In this document: positions 50,261-63,054 of the stretch, piece after piece
Layout of the letters: the number at the start of each line of letters is the position of its first letter
Numbering within the stretch: the stretch's first letter is position 1
Assembly (NCBI GenBank): GCA_018873245.2
Contig: JAEMBT020000007.1
Span: forward strand, 7,037,129 to 7,101,128
DNA: 64,000 nucleotides
Source of the DNA: Archegozetes longisetosus
Taxonomy: Eukaryota > Arthropoda > Arachnida > Sarcoptiformes > Trhypochthoniidae
Direction: 5' to 3'
The notes under the pieces: model-generated
Seen by the model: the letters and a program-made list of their open reading frames with translations, nothing else
Databases searched by the model: none
What the model was told of the DNA's origin: nothing
Program-made: the position numbers and the translations under genes

Positions 50261-50764
50261 CTTTACGTACTTCTTACGCTCAAGCAGTTGACAACATTTT
50301 AAGATTTAACAATCAAGTTATAGATTACAACACATTGAAGTCAGTAATGCATCCTAATTCATATCTAATATTGTTTTTTAAACTATTGACACAAAAATAA
50401 GATTAAAATGTTCGGAAAATTGAAACATTGATAGTAGAAACACAACTATGAAACAACTATTGTTGCCTTGAATGCACCGATGCACTCAACCGTTTAATTA
50501 ATTTAATCAAATGTTTATTTCATAAATGTATAACATCTTAATTTTTCCCTTTCATTACAGTCACGCGTATAAATACTTGACATTTCACCTAAATCATTAC
50601 AATATTTGTTTAGCTCAATAACATAAATTCATTTGAATTAATGTTAATTTAGAAGTAATTGAAATTGAAACTTTTTAATTATGTATTAAATAAAAGCGTT
50701 ACTAATCAAAGTGTGAATGAATGTTTAGTAAGAAAGTTCACTCAAATTATCAAATCATTGCACG

Positions 50765-50993
50765 AGTACACTTAAAAACATAGTTCTCGATAGCAATAAG
50801 AAGAGTTCATAACCCATTTTGCTGTGACCTGCATGAACTTGTTGCCAAATTTGATCTCTAATCTTCTTTGATTACTATAATGAATATTCTATAAGTTGTT
50901 AATATATTCGATATTATGGTCGTCAGGAAAGCATGCCATCGCGACATACCAATTCTGGTTGCTACCAACAATTATTAAGTTTGAGAGTGTATA
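50765..50993. repeat. Family B dispersed repeat, copy B4
   Basis: Starts agtacactt and ends gagagtgta; interior blocks ctcgatagcaataag, ttgccaaatttgat, gttgttaatatatt, attctggttgctaccaacaa and ttattaagttt are shared with B1-B3 and inverted in B5. Confidence 0.75.
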
Positions 50994-51924
50994 TTTGAGT
51001 AACATTGAACAAGAAAACAATCGACTGACTTGTTAATCTATTTTAAAACTAATAATACAGAAACTTAGCTTTCATTAGTCTAAGTATTTTCATCAAACAA
51101 ATGATGAAAATGATGACATCACTCAATTCAATACATTTGTTATTTCCGATGTCATTGAAAAATCTAGTGATTAGCTATTTATTTGTGATACTGCCCAACG
51201 TTTTGTATAGTTTTAAAGCTAAATACTTTCATGAGTGTTTTCCATTGTTTGACTAACTTGCAATCGATTTAGCATTAAGAAAAACATCATTCAAGTCAGT
51301 CAATTCAAAATCTAATAAAGTTTATAATGAAAGGAGAGCTGAGATATTATGTAGCTTTTCTCACATAATCTGAGGACTTATTGATTGATTAAAACTTTTT
51401 CAGTCAATATTATCAAGTCTAAGTGATGAGGTGTTTAGCTGAAAGTTTCTTCAATTTAGTTACATAACAAGTTGGGTAACAACTTAAAGCTTAGGATTCA
51501 ATACAAATGTAGACTTTTTATTATCTGTGCCTATTTAGCTCTTCACTCAAGTATCTCAATATCTCAATACTTTCAAGCAGAAAAGGTGAGGAATGTCTAA
51601 ATTGCTAGCATAATATCTATGACACCATAAATGATAATGAGTTCAAGGTATTTATGATTTAAAAGAATATTTTTAGATAAATTTTCATGAGTATACTTAG
51701 TTCCATAAATTAGTTAGATGAGCATGCTCTCTAAAAAGGATGCATTTATAAGGATGTATTAATAATAATAATAATCATATTCGTTATCATTTTTCTCCTC
51801 TAGTTTTGTTCAATTGTCAGGTATTAGTAATAGTTGTAAAATTACAATTCTAACTGACAAACTTTTACGAGTCTGTTATTTATATTCTGAAGAGTAGAAA
51901 ACTAAGTTTTATCGCATCGTGTTT

Positions 51925-51990
51925 AGAGTGCTATAAAGTGCTATCTGCAACGTTGTTTGAATTAGAGGTAGGGCTGTATAGCAGCTCGCT
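51925..51990. repeat. Family A palindromic element, copy A6
   Basis: agtgctataaagtgctatct on the left and agaggtagggctgtatagca on the right. Confidence 0.7.
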
Positions 51991-54670
51991 GAAGATATGG
52001 AGAAGTACTTTGTTTAGTATTCAAATAGCTAATAAATGATGTATTTCTAACAGTTTACGGTTTTATTATTTTTGCAATTCATTCCACTACTAGTAATTAC
52101 AATAGTTGCTATAAAACAATATTAACTCTTTCCGTAACAAGCAGCTATTTTCAATCATTTAATTATTTCTTTAGTTAATTCACTTCAAACCTTTGAAAGT
52201 TATAATAACAAACAGTAATATTTTCAAACTTTGATTGAATGCCAGAAAATTGTTGAATGCATTCTATGGTTTCTGCTAATTATACGCTATCTGACACACG
52301 TAAAGAATTTATAGTAAAAAAGATAATAATGCCAATCATCAGTTTTGATCGTGTTCGCAATGGTAGATATAAAATAATACCTATTTATTCCATTGGCAAT
52401 TTACTTATTCAATAATCTATACTTATGTGCTTATCGAAGATTATATGCTATTATGATTTTATTGATTCGAGTGCGCAATCATATTAACTTTAATAAGCTA
52501 TTGGTAAATATATTTTTTATGGAAAACTTAAGCCTAAATCTAAATCCATTCTTTCAAACTTGAAATAATAGTTTAAGTAACTGAAGTGGTATTCCAACAA
52601 ATAAGGAGTCAAATATAAAAGATAGAGATGAAAATAGTAATTTGGTTAGTCTATTAGAATAAACGAGAGAAGTTATATGAATAATTGACATTTGATAGTG
52701 GAACTAGGTCACCACTTTATTGTACCACTATTACCAAATGTTTGTATATTAAATCTAAACTTTATTGTCTATATAAATGCTTAACTGCTTAATAGGTCCT
52801 TAATTTGAAGGATCTCTAATCTTTATATTTATCTGAAATTATGTAGCTAATTATAAAATTACAAAGTTATCTACGCCGCTGTTGTTAGCTTCAAACAAAC
52901 AAATGTAATCAAATTGATTTCTATCTCTTCTCTGATCAAAATGAACTTTTGGAAAATGTAAGTTCTTCTACTTGCTGATAGCTTTAAAAGTTTAGAGTTA
53001 TTCTTAACGTTTTCGCAACTAATTATTTTCTGATTGCAAGTAACTTACTTGATGTGAAAATGTTGAGTTTTTTTCTTCATAATTCATGTTAATTAGAGGT
53101 AAGGATATTAAACAACTGTTATAGTTAATTGATATTCAATAAATTTAACTTCTAGACTTATAAATTTGAAAAACTTGCTAGTGAAAAAAGCAATTTTTGA
53201 TATTTCTAACATTGATTATAATAGAGGTTTAGCCACAACTAAATAACTTTTACCAACTCTATATATAAAAATTCAGAGTAGAAATAAATGAGTGCTTCTG
53301 TCAGCGAATTAATGTATGGCATAGAATTTATAGTTTTGCTCAACACAATCATATACAATGAGTTAGGCATCAATTTGAATATGTAATAAGCATTTGATTT
53401 AGAAAATTAGAATTGGTATAAAAGTATTAATGATATAGCATAATGAATTATTACAATATTGATATAGATCTTTTACTAACACATTATAGAAACTATACCT
53501 TAACGACAAATAGATCAATCATTATTTCGTGTTTACAAACCGCTTCTAAATCAACAATATCTTCAAACAGAATATATTAATTTTAATTTCGTATCTAAAC
53601 GGTTTCATTTTGCTTTAGCTCATATTATTTTAGATAAATTTAGAAAAATGATTAACTCTTTGAGAAGTTTTTGAAAATGCTATAAATAAACTGAGTTTTC
53701 AAGTGAAAGCTAAATAACAGAAAATTATAAACGTTAAAGAATTTAGATAAAGAATTCAGATAAAGAATCTAAATGAAATACAAGTGATAAACTAAGCCAA
53801 ACAGTCCTAAAACAAAGTGGAAACTTCCTTCCAACAAATCGACAACAAAATTAAAGAGATTTGAAAAAAGTGAGACAAGTTTAGTCTGAAGAGTTTAGTC
53901 ACTTTTAGGAACAATTTATAGAGTTCGCCATATTATTGAAGAATAGTATTGGAGATATTTAGTTAGCGACAACATTTTATTGATCGGTCACGTATATAGC
54001 ACATTAGATTAGCTTGCATTGCAGTATAGAATATGGGTCTATATGTTGCTTACATTGAAAGCCAAAAATAATAAATAATTAGTTTATAATTTTATTTATA
54101 AAATACTTTTCCATTCATTTACTTACATCAACTCGAACGAAGCAAACCGTCAACAGAGTCTCATACGATTAAAGTGTAACAAGCATACAACGATTGGCAC
54201 TTGGTTCACAGTTAAGAACTAACAGTAGATATAGCTGTGCGATACTAGCAAAGAAAACATCTTCAATGGTTTATTACGTTCACTAGAAGTATATAAAGGG
54301 CGGACTGCGATTATGCGCTTTTTGTAAATAGTCAAACTTAGATAACATAACTTTCTTTTGCACTCAACAATCGTTGAACAAATCTCTAATAAATCGAGAA
54401 CAAATAGAAGGGCAGTGCACAACTATTTTCTTATATAATTAAAACCTTTCAATTTTATTTTCCCTTTTCAACTATAGTTTTGCGACTCTATTCATAATTT
54501 CAAAACAGATGAGTATCTTGAGAATAATGAGAGCCCATTTCAAATAAATTTAGGTTAGAAAAGAAACCAAACATTGATAACAAATCAACAATGCATTAAA
54601 ATAAGTTTAAATAACTGACAGATATATAAATAAAACAAAATTGGAATGGACTAGAAGCTAAATAATCCAA

Positions 54671-57600
54671 TCAATTAATTTTGGCCCCAACCGGATGCAA
54701 ATCGAATAAGACATCTTCATCCTGACATTCTAATAGTCTCTTAGATTCAATTTCTTCAGGCTTGGAGTCTCTATCAATGGAACTTTGGTTGACTGTGGAC
54801 AGAAATAAATGATTTGTGTTGAATAAGAGTTGAAGATTGAATAGATTGCCACTAAGTCATACCTTACCGGTTGTATCTAAAGCTTTGAGAATGACATGAA
54901 GTCCTATCCCAGTCAAGCAAATAACAAGCCCGATGAAGTTCAAAATACTCATTTGATCACCATTATAATTAACAGCAAGATAAAGAGTGAATACTTCTTT
55001 AAAAATTCCAGCCATCGAGAGCGTCAAACTAGAGGTATAAGTGAGAAGCAAGAACTCAGAGAATTCCATGAGGAAGGCTAGAACTGAACCAATGAGAACA
55101 AAACTTATTGTGCCCCATAAAAGGTTTGTATCACTTGTCATTTGACCAATGGCTGCTTTGTTTTGAGCAAACGGAATGGCTTCGAATAATATGGCTAATG
55201 GCAGTAATCCGACTAACATCCACGGCTGGATGTGATACATCATGTCCAATGGGTTACTTAATCCTATATTTAGTAAACAAATGTTGAAAAGATATTAGAA
55301 ATGCTTAATAATTGTTAATAGCCTTTGCCATCAATATAACTTATGTGATGTCCAATTTGTTTTTGTGCTATGCATCAATAAGCATGATTAGTGTGCTTCT
55401 GTAATACAGGTTAACGAAATTTTAATCATTGCTTTCTAGTTGATTTAGCACTTTTAAATACTCAAGTCATTTTTATGATAATTAATGACAATTACTGACA
55501 ATTTTAAAGACTTCTAATTGAAAACACTTAGCTTTTTTAAACATGTCAAAAGAAACTCTGAAAAGTTTTTAAAATTCAATTATTAGATTCAGATAATGTA
55601 TAAGTAGAGACAAACTGTTTTTGAAACATTTGCAAATAAATACAAATTTAATAATTCATTTTACAAATCATTGTTATTATGCAGTTAGTCTGTTTTATAG
55701 ATTATTTGTAATTGCACTCATTCATATACTGCACAAAAAGAAACTGAACGCATTATCCTCGATTTTCATGTCTTAAGCTATCCATTAAGCTTATTTAAGC
55801 TTAAACAGTCTTCTGTCAAATATTTTCCTCTAATTCTTATCAAGTTATGGCTGCGGTTTTGACAGAAACTTAGCTAATGGTTGATGTTTAAACATATTTG
55901 TCAATGTTTTTGAGTTTTTAATACTGAAAAGTGATAGCTAAATGAGTGAGAATAACTTTACTATAAGTCTATAGCTGAAACTAGACAAATTATCTAAATC
56001 TCTTACATCGCAAGTTACGTATTAAGTTGTTTATCAATTGAGATGTGACTTCTGCAAATGCGCCATATTAAGCTGTTTCCTTATTAACAGAACAATCGAT
56101 TTTTGATTCATGTGCAAAAATCACTGCTTAATACACAACTAATCATATTTATATAGAGGGCTTCTTAGCCGTTATATAACAATTCAATTTTCAATCAATT
56201 GAACATGAACTCTTTGAAAATAGAAAGTAAAAATCAAACTGAATCTGCTTTTCTGGCTTAATATTAAGGTAAATCAATAAGTTCGTGAAAAGAAGGATAG
56301 CGTGATTACGAAATAAAACATTTATACTAATAGCTCTACTCAACACGAATATCGATACATTTGGACAAAAATTTTATTCTTCACCAGCTTTTTAGGTCGA
56401 TATGACACAACTATTTATAAGCTATTATACAAATTAGTTTCACAGTATTACACGTTTCCCGTTCTTATAGATTGATTGAAACAAAGAGAAAACAAGACAA
56501 TTTCCTACTAAAAAACATGATTTTCATTGCCATGTTATTTTCACAGACTTTTACAACTTTTTATAAAACTTTTACTTTAGCTACACTTAAACTATTTCAA
56601 CTACACTCATCAAATTAAATCTTGAAATGTAGGGGAGCTATGATTGACTCAGATTTTGCCATTGAAAGAAGTGAGTAAAGATTTACAGAAAATTTAGGAA
56701 TAATGTTGTAGGATATTTTGCTAGTGTAACGCGACACTAATGCACCTACTGTGAGGCATTCAATTACTTAATAGCGATTAATGCACGCTTTATATTTGGA
56801 GAAATTCAAACTGAAATGAAATAACAATTAAACTTTGCTTTCATTAATCAATACAAACTTGTTGACCTAGAATTACAGTTTAACCATTTTCTATTTTACA
56901 GGTTCATATTTGCTTCCGTTTCGTTCAAGTGTGAAAAGTAATTCATTGTCTCGCAGGTACAGTTTCCTTTTTAAACTACTTATTATAGCGAATAAATCGA
57001 GTTTACTCAATCATCAATAAATCCAGTTTTCAACTAAATCATAAATTGAGGTCTGATCAATAGGTTTAAGTTAAGGAGACTCTTGTGTGATTCAACACGA
57101 AGGCAATTGTAAAGCAGATTAAATATGAGTTAACAGCTGGTATTGAAAGTGTATTAGAAAAGACACGAAATAGTAGCAATGCAGGAAAATTAGTGGCATA
57201 GTAATTTTAAAAATAACAGTTTGCAAGCATTTCATACCGACTTCTTTTCGTTGCATAACTAACTGCGACAGAGTCCATCGCAAACCACCTAAAAGTGATG
57301 CACTTAATACTAATAAGAAACCCTGTATCTGGAATTGTGTTGAGTGATAGGTGAACATAAATAATCCGCTCGATATTAATGTCACGACAATTATAAGAGA
57401 AAATCTCTATTCAGGTGGACAAACAAAGAGGGATTAGTTTAAGATTCGACTATAGAGGGTGGAATACCTTTTTTTCGAGATCGAACAAAATGGCAAACAT
57501 AAGAATAAATATAATACATGTTGATTTAGTCATTGTGTACAACGAAATAGTTATGAATTCAAAACTCCAATTTGAAAATCCTATATCTAAGGCACTCGCT

Positions 57601-58066
57601 ATACCAGTTGCTGACAACTTCCGTACGTTTTCTTGCCATGGAAGTGATATACGGGTTATTCCTATTAAACACAAATTGGATTAAAAAGTTTGTAATGAGT
57701 GAGAGAGAGAGAGAGAGAGAGAGAAAAGTGATACCAGTTATTGATTTATATAAGAGCCGTAATAGCGATGCAATAATGAACTTAAATATCATATGGCAAG
57801 TGACTACAGTGAGGGGATAGTGAAATTTCTGTCAAATCATATAAGTGAACATTAATTATTCCATCATTCATAATATATATGTTTAATAGATTGAGTACTT
57901 TTATAAACCATTTTTGATAAAATGTGATTCCAATCGAAAATGAATAATATATAAGAATTAAACCAACAGTTCTTAGTGCTGTCATCAACAACTTATCATG
58001 TAAACAAACTTTACAAATAAACAACCGATTAATTCGAGTGGTAACCGAAGAAATTTTCATGATCAT
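54671..58066 (-). CDS. SLC35C2: SLC35C2-like nucleotide-sugar transporter family protein
   Basis: Exons 58066-57899, 57828-57735, 57661-57468, 57406-57238, 55263-54868, 54792-54671; 1,143 nt, 380 aa, all joins in frame. Landmarks in order are YYSFSIGITFYQKW near residue 45, KFHYPLTV, ALDIGFSNWSFEFITISLYT, MTKSTCIIFILMFAILF, GLFMFTYHSTQFQIQGF, GGLRWTLSQL, MYHIQPWMLVGLLPL, FSEFLLLTYTSSLTLS, AGIFKEV and GLHVILKAL. These align by eye with animal SLC35C2 along its length. About ten membrane helices; the short acidic tail is cytosolic. SLC35C2 is a Golgi/ER-Golgi protein linked to GDP-fucose supply and Notch fucosylation in vertebrates; that role here is inferred. The start is uncertain: the frame is open to an acceptor-like TTTAG near 58132, and an internal Met (MTALRTVG) could also serve. 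The 1.97-kb intron (55264-57237) has no gene. Confidence 0.88.
57699..57725. repeat. GA microsatellite inside a 73-nt intron
   Basis: About 12 GA units between exon 2 and exon 3 of the SLC35C2-like gene (CT on the coding strand), close to the donor. Confidence 0.93.
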
Positions 58067-58704
58067 TATGAGCGTGGCAACAATTAAGAAGCAAACACAT
58101 AAAACAAAGTTGATTACAGATAAGGGAAACTAAATAATATCAAATTAAAATTGTTATCAATATATTCATTAGCAGATAAATGATTTCAGTTCAAGGATAG
58201 CATTTGTTGTTGTTGTTTTTGTCGTACAAATTGGTCATCATTATTACGAAAATATTCACTTATAATAAGCTCTTATTGGACTTCAACTAAATTATCGAAC
58301 AATTGTGGCACTAATTGAATCTGAAGTGAATCCGCGACTAGAATTGAATCGCAAGTTGTGGAACATATTGAACGATGAAGAGATAAGAAAGTGTTTGTTT
58401 GAATAAGTGAGTATCACAAATAATTTTGCCGTAAGGAATTGCGATACTGAATGTCTGTATGCAAACAGATGTTTACTAACCACTATGAGTGGCATGACTT
58501 CGAAAGTGGCGCCTCATCTCTAGTACAAACAAATTAACTTTTTTGGTAAACTTTCAATAAAACTTTTATTAAAGCCCTAAACCTCTATTGTTCTTGGCTG
58601 AATCATTTTCAGAGAATTAGAAAATAAAATTTTATAAATTAAAATCATTAGATATATATTACTATAACATCTTCAATAGTGTTTGATTTTTTATAATTGA
58701 AAAA

Positions 58705-61700
58705 TTATAAAACAACAGAGTCGTCGTCTAGCAATGCTTTGAGAGAGCAACCACCACAACCATCAAACCTGTATTGAGAACATCATTTAAATTGAATCAC
58801 CCAACATTTGACAAAACATAAAGTAGAACAATATCTTACTGCAAGACATAGTGATGAAATTGTTGTAGTTGTTTGACTCTATGCGTAACACTCAGTAGTG
58901 AACATTGAACGGAATCACACAGATACTGATATATAGATTGCTCGACATCAACCGATACCTGTTTCAAATTTTAGATAGGATCAATCAATCAAATAAGAAT
59001 TAGATTCAGATTGATCAATTACCGCTGAAGTGCATTCATCCAAAATTGCGAATTGGGGTTTATGGTATAATAACCTAAATTGTTGAACATTAAGCTTTAG
59101 ATTTTCATATGCAGTTAAACTTCCCTAACTTGAACATGCAGTTAAGTGTTATTTAAAAGTTAATAACAATTAAGTCATGTATTCTATAAGATTCTGATAT
59201 TCTAGACCACTTAAGTGAATGTGAAAGTTAGACTGATTTTACTGTAATAAAGTCAAACCTGGCCAATGCGATTCTTTGCTTTTCTCCACCACTCAGCACG
59301 TCCTGCCAGTCTTGTACTGAATCCCAACTTTCCCGTTCTAGTAAGTATTCTATTTGAACCTGTTTCAACAAAATTAAGTTTAACCAAAAAGTAAATAGTC
59401 AATAATCTACTCCTACAATTCTTAAATAGTCAACCAAATCTTCGTCAGTAATTCCATTTTTAGACATATCTTCTTTCGTGTCGGGGTATATAATTTGATC
59501 ACGAAATGTGCCTAAAATTCAGAAGAATTTTGGGAAAACTTATTCTCAGCACTTTGCGCATAAAACCTCTTGAAGGTTATTAATTGAACTAACCTAAGGC
59601 CATGTAAGGTCTTTGAGGGATGTAAAATAACTTATCATTTGGTGGTTTGGTAAGTGTACCACCGAATAAAGGCCAAAGATCGCCGAGCAATCGGAATAGC
59701 GATGATTTACCGGATCCGTTCGGACCTACAGATTCAAAATTTGAGCTCACATCAAATTCAACTTCAGTTTCAAAGATTTTATTTCTTAATAATACCTGTG
59801 ATGATAACATTTTGACCCATTCTCACTGTAAAATTGATCGATTGCACGAGAACATCACCATTTGGTGTACAAAGAGGAACATTCACAAACTGAATAATAG
59901 GGTTCTGTGGATCACAGACTCGCACAATGCCAGACCCTGGAATTAATGAATTGGAATTCTCTTCACGGAATAATAGGTTTGTCTTATTGCTGGGACTGCT
60001 TATGAAACGATTACTGTGTAATAAACATTGATTTAATTCAGTTAATTAGTTTTACTCGAATGAAGATTTAAAAATCTAACTCTTCAATGTTGTTCATGAG
60101 CTGAGTAACGCGTGTTGTATATGCAGCTAATCGTGTAAAGTCTCGACCGGCCATCACAAGCCTACCTATCGATTCAGCCAACTTGACCATCATTCGACCT
60201 GACTTGTAGTAAGTCTGGAATACAATCAATTATAGTCAACTAATATCAAATCTAGTCATATTCTAACCTCTAAACGTAGAGCCTGTGAATCATTCATGTA
60301 CCTGGAAGTCAAGAATGGAATCGATAGGGCCAAGTATCCGAAAACAGTGGCTAAATCTGAGTTTTCGAATACGTATTTAAGATCAGTATCAGGTTTTCAA
60401 ATCAACACGGTAAAATCTGTCTCATTTAAACATGTAGTTAGGTCATTTCTAAAAATTAGCAACATATAAGCCATGTTTTCTGTGACATTTTTATGTTGCC
60501 TTTTTTAGAAACCCTCAAGTGTATGTGAAAGTTAGACAGATTTTACTGTAGTTAAACTTACAACGCGCTACTATATTGTCGAGATAGTCAATATTAAACT
60601 TGAATATTGACATGTTTGATAAATGAGAGTGCAATCGACTCAATGCATTAAGTAGTGTTAGTCTCTCTCTAAATGAATGAAAATTCAAATGTATCAAGGT
60701 TGTATGTATGACATGAATGTTTAAGAGACCGTTTGTTCCCCTGATAGAATGCTATTTCTTCACAATTCGAAATGATTCTGGTGTGAACATATCTCAGTTG
60801 TCCCTCCAGTTGTGCTTCTGTCACTGTTAACTTAGTTAATGGACGTCTTGCGTTCGTTAAAATTGTACCTTAAATTAGCAAAGTTTCCAAATTGATTTGG
60901 TAAATCAGTAAAAGATGACGAGCTAATACAAAGTTCAAACCTGCAACAACCAGGTACGCAATCATTCCTGCAGGAGTTGAGGCACCTGTATATGTAACTG
61001 ATAGTCTCTGAACTAAAACTATTATATCAAGAAGAGGCTAAAAAGTTAAAAAAACAGCATTAGGAGATGGTTCACTTATGCTTAAGTTGAAATCAAGTAA
61101 GACCTTTGAAACATTGGAGTAGACACCAACAATAGTATTGCAAAACTTTTCAATATCACTTGTCAGCAATTGGTCAATATTCTGGCACTGATTGTCCAGA
61201 ACGTTGAGTCGATAATAGGTTAAGCCTTAAACAAACAAGTTCGAAAATTTAGTAAGAGTTTGAGTAATCGTTTCAAGATATAATACCATCAATGTATTTG
61301 TTGTAAAGCATAACAGAGAGTCGATATCTAAGATTTAGCTTCAACTGATTTATGCAATACTTTAAGCCATTGTTTACAAGAGCCAGAATAGGCATCGATA
61401 TTAAAAATTCAGCTGCAAATAGAAAACAAATTGTGAATTAAATATAAATGACATTCAACTAAGTTTAATAGCTATTCGATTACTCACTTATATTTTTTTT
61501 CATTTTGCTGACGTCTGCAGTGATAATCGCTGCTTCAATTTGTGTCCCATTTTGGATGAGCCAAAGATCACACATTGTTCGCAATACAAGAGATAATGCA
61601 ATTCCTATGATTACAATTTACCAAATATGAAACCATTTGATATTGGTTTACTTGTTTGTCAATTGATTCAATAGACTGTCCGAAAGACTCAACCGAAGTT

Positions 61701-62271
61701 GGTAGCAATATGTCAGCTTTTATACCAAAGACTAATCTAATTTCAATTGGTTTTATTCAATATTTTTTATTGAAGTTTATGACCTTTGGGACAGTCTAAT
61801 CAATGATATAATTACCGAAAACATAAGTATATTCACGAGGGCCTAATATGAGTTTCAGAATTTTCTTCAATTGCCCGAATATTTTAGACAAGGGTTCAAT
61901 TTTGGTCTTAGATTTAGTCTAATGATGGCCAAACAAAATAAGAACAAATTAAAGAATTAATTGAATAAAATGATAGATTTATTGGTTGAAGAGAGAAGTC
62001 TTACTTTATCGCTGTAGGAATATGTGATCTCATCTTTAAGCGAACTACAATTAGATTAAATTATCAACAATTCATAAGTAATTGACAAACATTCATATAA
62101 CAGTGAAATTGATTGAAAATATCAATACTTTTTGGAAACATTTCTCTTATTAATAATATTATAGACCCAAATGAGCAGAGAAACGGACGAAGAAGTCAAA
62201 ACAACGAGTCGCTTTAGACTGTATTGTTGTTGACGCACATTCTGATCAATTAGCCGTGATATGACTGTCAT
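58705..62271 (-). CDS. ABCD3: ABCD3/PMP70-type peroxisomal ABC half-transporter
   Basis: Eighteen exons on the minus strand: 62271-62129, 62044-62005, 61918-61816, 61604-61488, 61412-61287, 61225-61104, 61037-60941, 60868-60730, 60668-60562, 60350-60268, 60214-60081, 60013-59796, 59725-59594, 59511-59417, 59359-59259, 59074-59023, 58958-58840, 58768-58705. Total 1,992 nt, 663 aa, every join GT-AG and in frame (human PMP70 is 659 aa). The N-terminal half is a membrane domain with ABCD family segments such as [38 protein letters not shown] (the conserved EEIAFY box) and YYKSGRMM. The C-terminal half is one ATPase domain: Walker [20 protein letters not shown] after it, signature LSGGEKQR, Walker B FAILDE with CTSA, and the H-loop VTHR. 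ABCD3 imports branched-chain and long-chain acyl-CoAs and bile-acid precursors into peroxisomes as a dimer; the same role is inferred. Fourteen introns are 53-86 nt; the other three are 184-211 nt and hold palindromic elements. Confidence 0.94.
59109..59245. repeat. Family C MITE-like element, copy C2, in ABCD3 intron
   Basis: 137 bp inside the 184-nt intron 59075-59258. The left end (atgcagttaaacttccctaa) and the reverse complement of the right end (tacagtaaaatcagtctaac) stay similar over about 40 bp, with a shared inner block acat.ca.ttaagtg. The right end lies 13 bp from the donor. Confidence 0.8.
60406..60550. repeat. Family C MITE-like element, copy C3, in ABCD3 intron
   Basis: 145 bp inside the 211-nt intron 60351-60561. 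Terminal inverted repeats ggtaaaatctgtct / agacagattttact, then about 25 bp of weaker pairing. Its right part, gtgaaagttagacagatttt, is nearly identical to C2 and close to C1. Confidence 0.85.
61661..61804. repeat. Inverted-repeat element D in ABCD3 intron
   Basis: In the 211-nt intron 61605-61815. Left arm attgattcaatagactgtcc, right arm ggacagtctaatcaatg, inverted with one 2-nt gap. Only one copy was recognised in the window. Confidence 0.75.
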
Positions 62272-63054
62272 TTTCTCTCCAAATCACTTATTAGATACCA
62301 GATCAACTATTTCACTCGACAACAATCACGACTGATATGTGACCGGCTAAAGAGAGACCGCAAAGTGAGCTATGTTTGAATACAAACAAACCTATTTTTA
62401 AACAACATCACGTCATCTGATGTCGAAAGGCTAGAAAGTTAGACAAAGTTAGGGAGAGGAGGATAATTTGAACAATGAAATTACATGAATGTATGATTTC
62501 CTCAAACCAATTATGTATTACAACACTTGTTATTATAAAATATCAGTAAAGCTGATCAGTTGCACAGAGAAACTACATTTGTCTCGGCAAATTTCAAATG
62601 CAAAACACAAAAATTGATGCAGGCTCTAATTAGTTTCTCTTTCAATACTATGTTTACAATTAAATTGCTCTTTTCAAAAATTCTTTCCTCATAACTGACT
62701 GAAATCAGTATCAACCTTATGGAAACCTTGTAATAAAGCCCTTGGGAACTTATTAACGGGAAAATATTTGGGATATCTACTAAAAAAAATGTCCACAGCA
62801 AGTAGTTTAGTTTAGGTAAGCTGGGAAATTGGAAAACTTAAATTCTCAACATCTGAGAACTTAAGTTCCCAACAGTAGAGTTAATTATGCAATTGATCTA
62901 AGTATTACATAAATGGGTCACAACTTGAAAGTTTGATACTCTTTGATCTAGAATTATTTTCCTCCTAACAATCAACGAGTTCTTAGACAGCTTATTTTAA
63001 CTTTTTATTCTTAATAATATTTATTATATTGAACATTTCTAAACCTTATGTCTG
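62272..63054. other. Intergenic region between ABCD3 and the second SLC10 gene
   Basis: It should hold the ABCD3 promoter/5'UTR (minus strand) at the left and the SLC10 3'UTR at the right. No coding exon seen; the 81-codon ORF at 62556-62801 has no support. Confidence 0.5.

Larger units (their letters stand above)
49518..54670. other. 5.1-kb gene-poor intergenic region
   Basis: Very AT-rich. It should hold the promoter and 5' exon of TPPP at the left. It contains an aacaaatttt tandem tract, one family B and one family A element, and an ATA-rich stretch near 51760. No supported coding exon on either strand. Confidence 0.5.

Noticed and set aside
58292..58495. Minus-strand 67-codon ORF between SLC35C2-like and ABCD3
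   Set aside because: No similarity to either gene, low-complexity composition; ABCD3 is complete to its stop at 58705 without it.
61668..61739. An in-frame candidate exon of ABCD3 reading [17 protein letters not shown]
   Set aside because: It breaks the family alignment; joining exon 61816 directly to 61604 gives [18 protein letters not shown] as expected for PMP70. The piece lies inside inverted-repeat element D.
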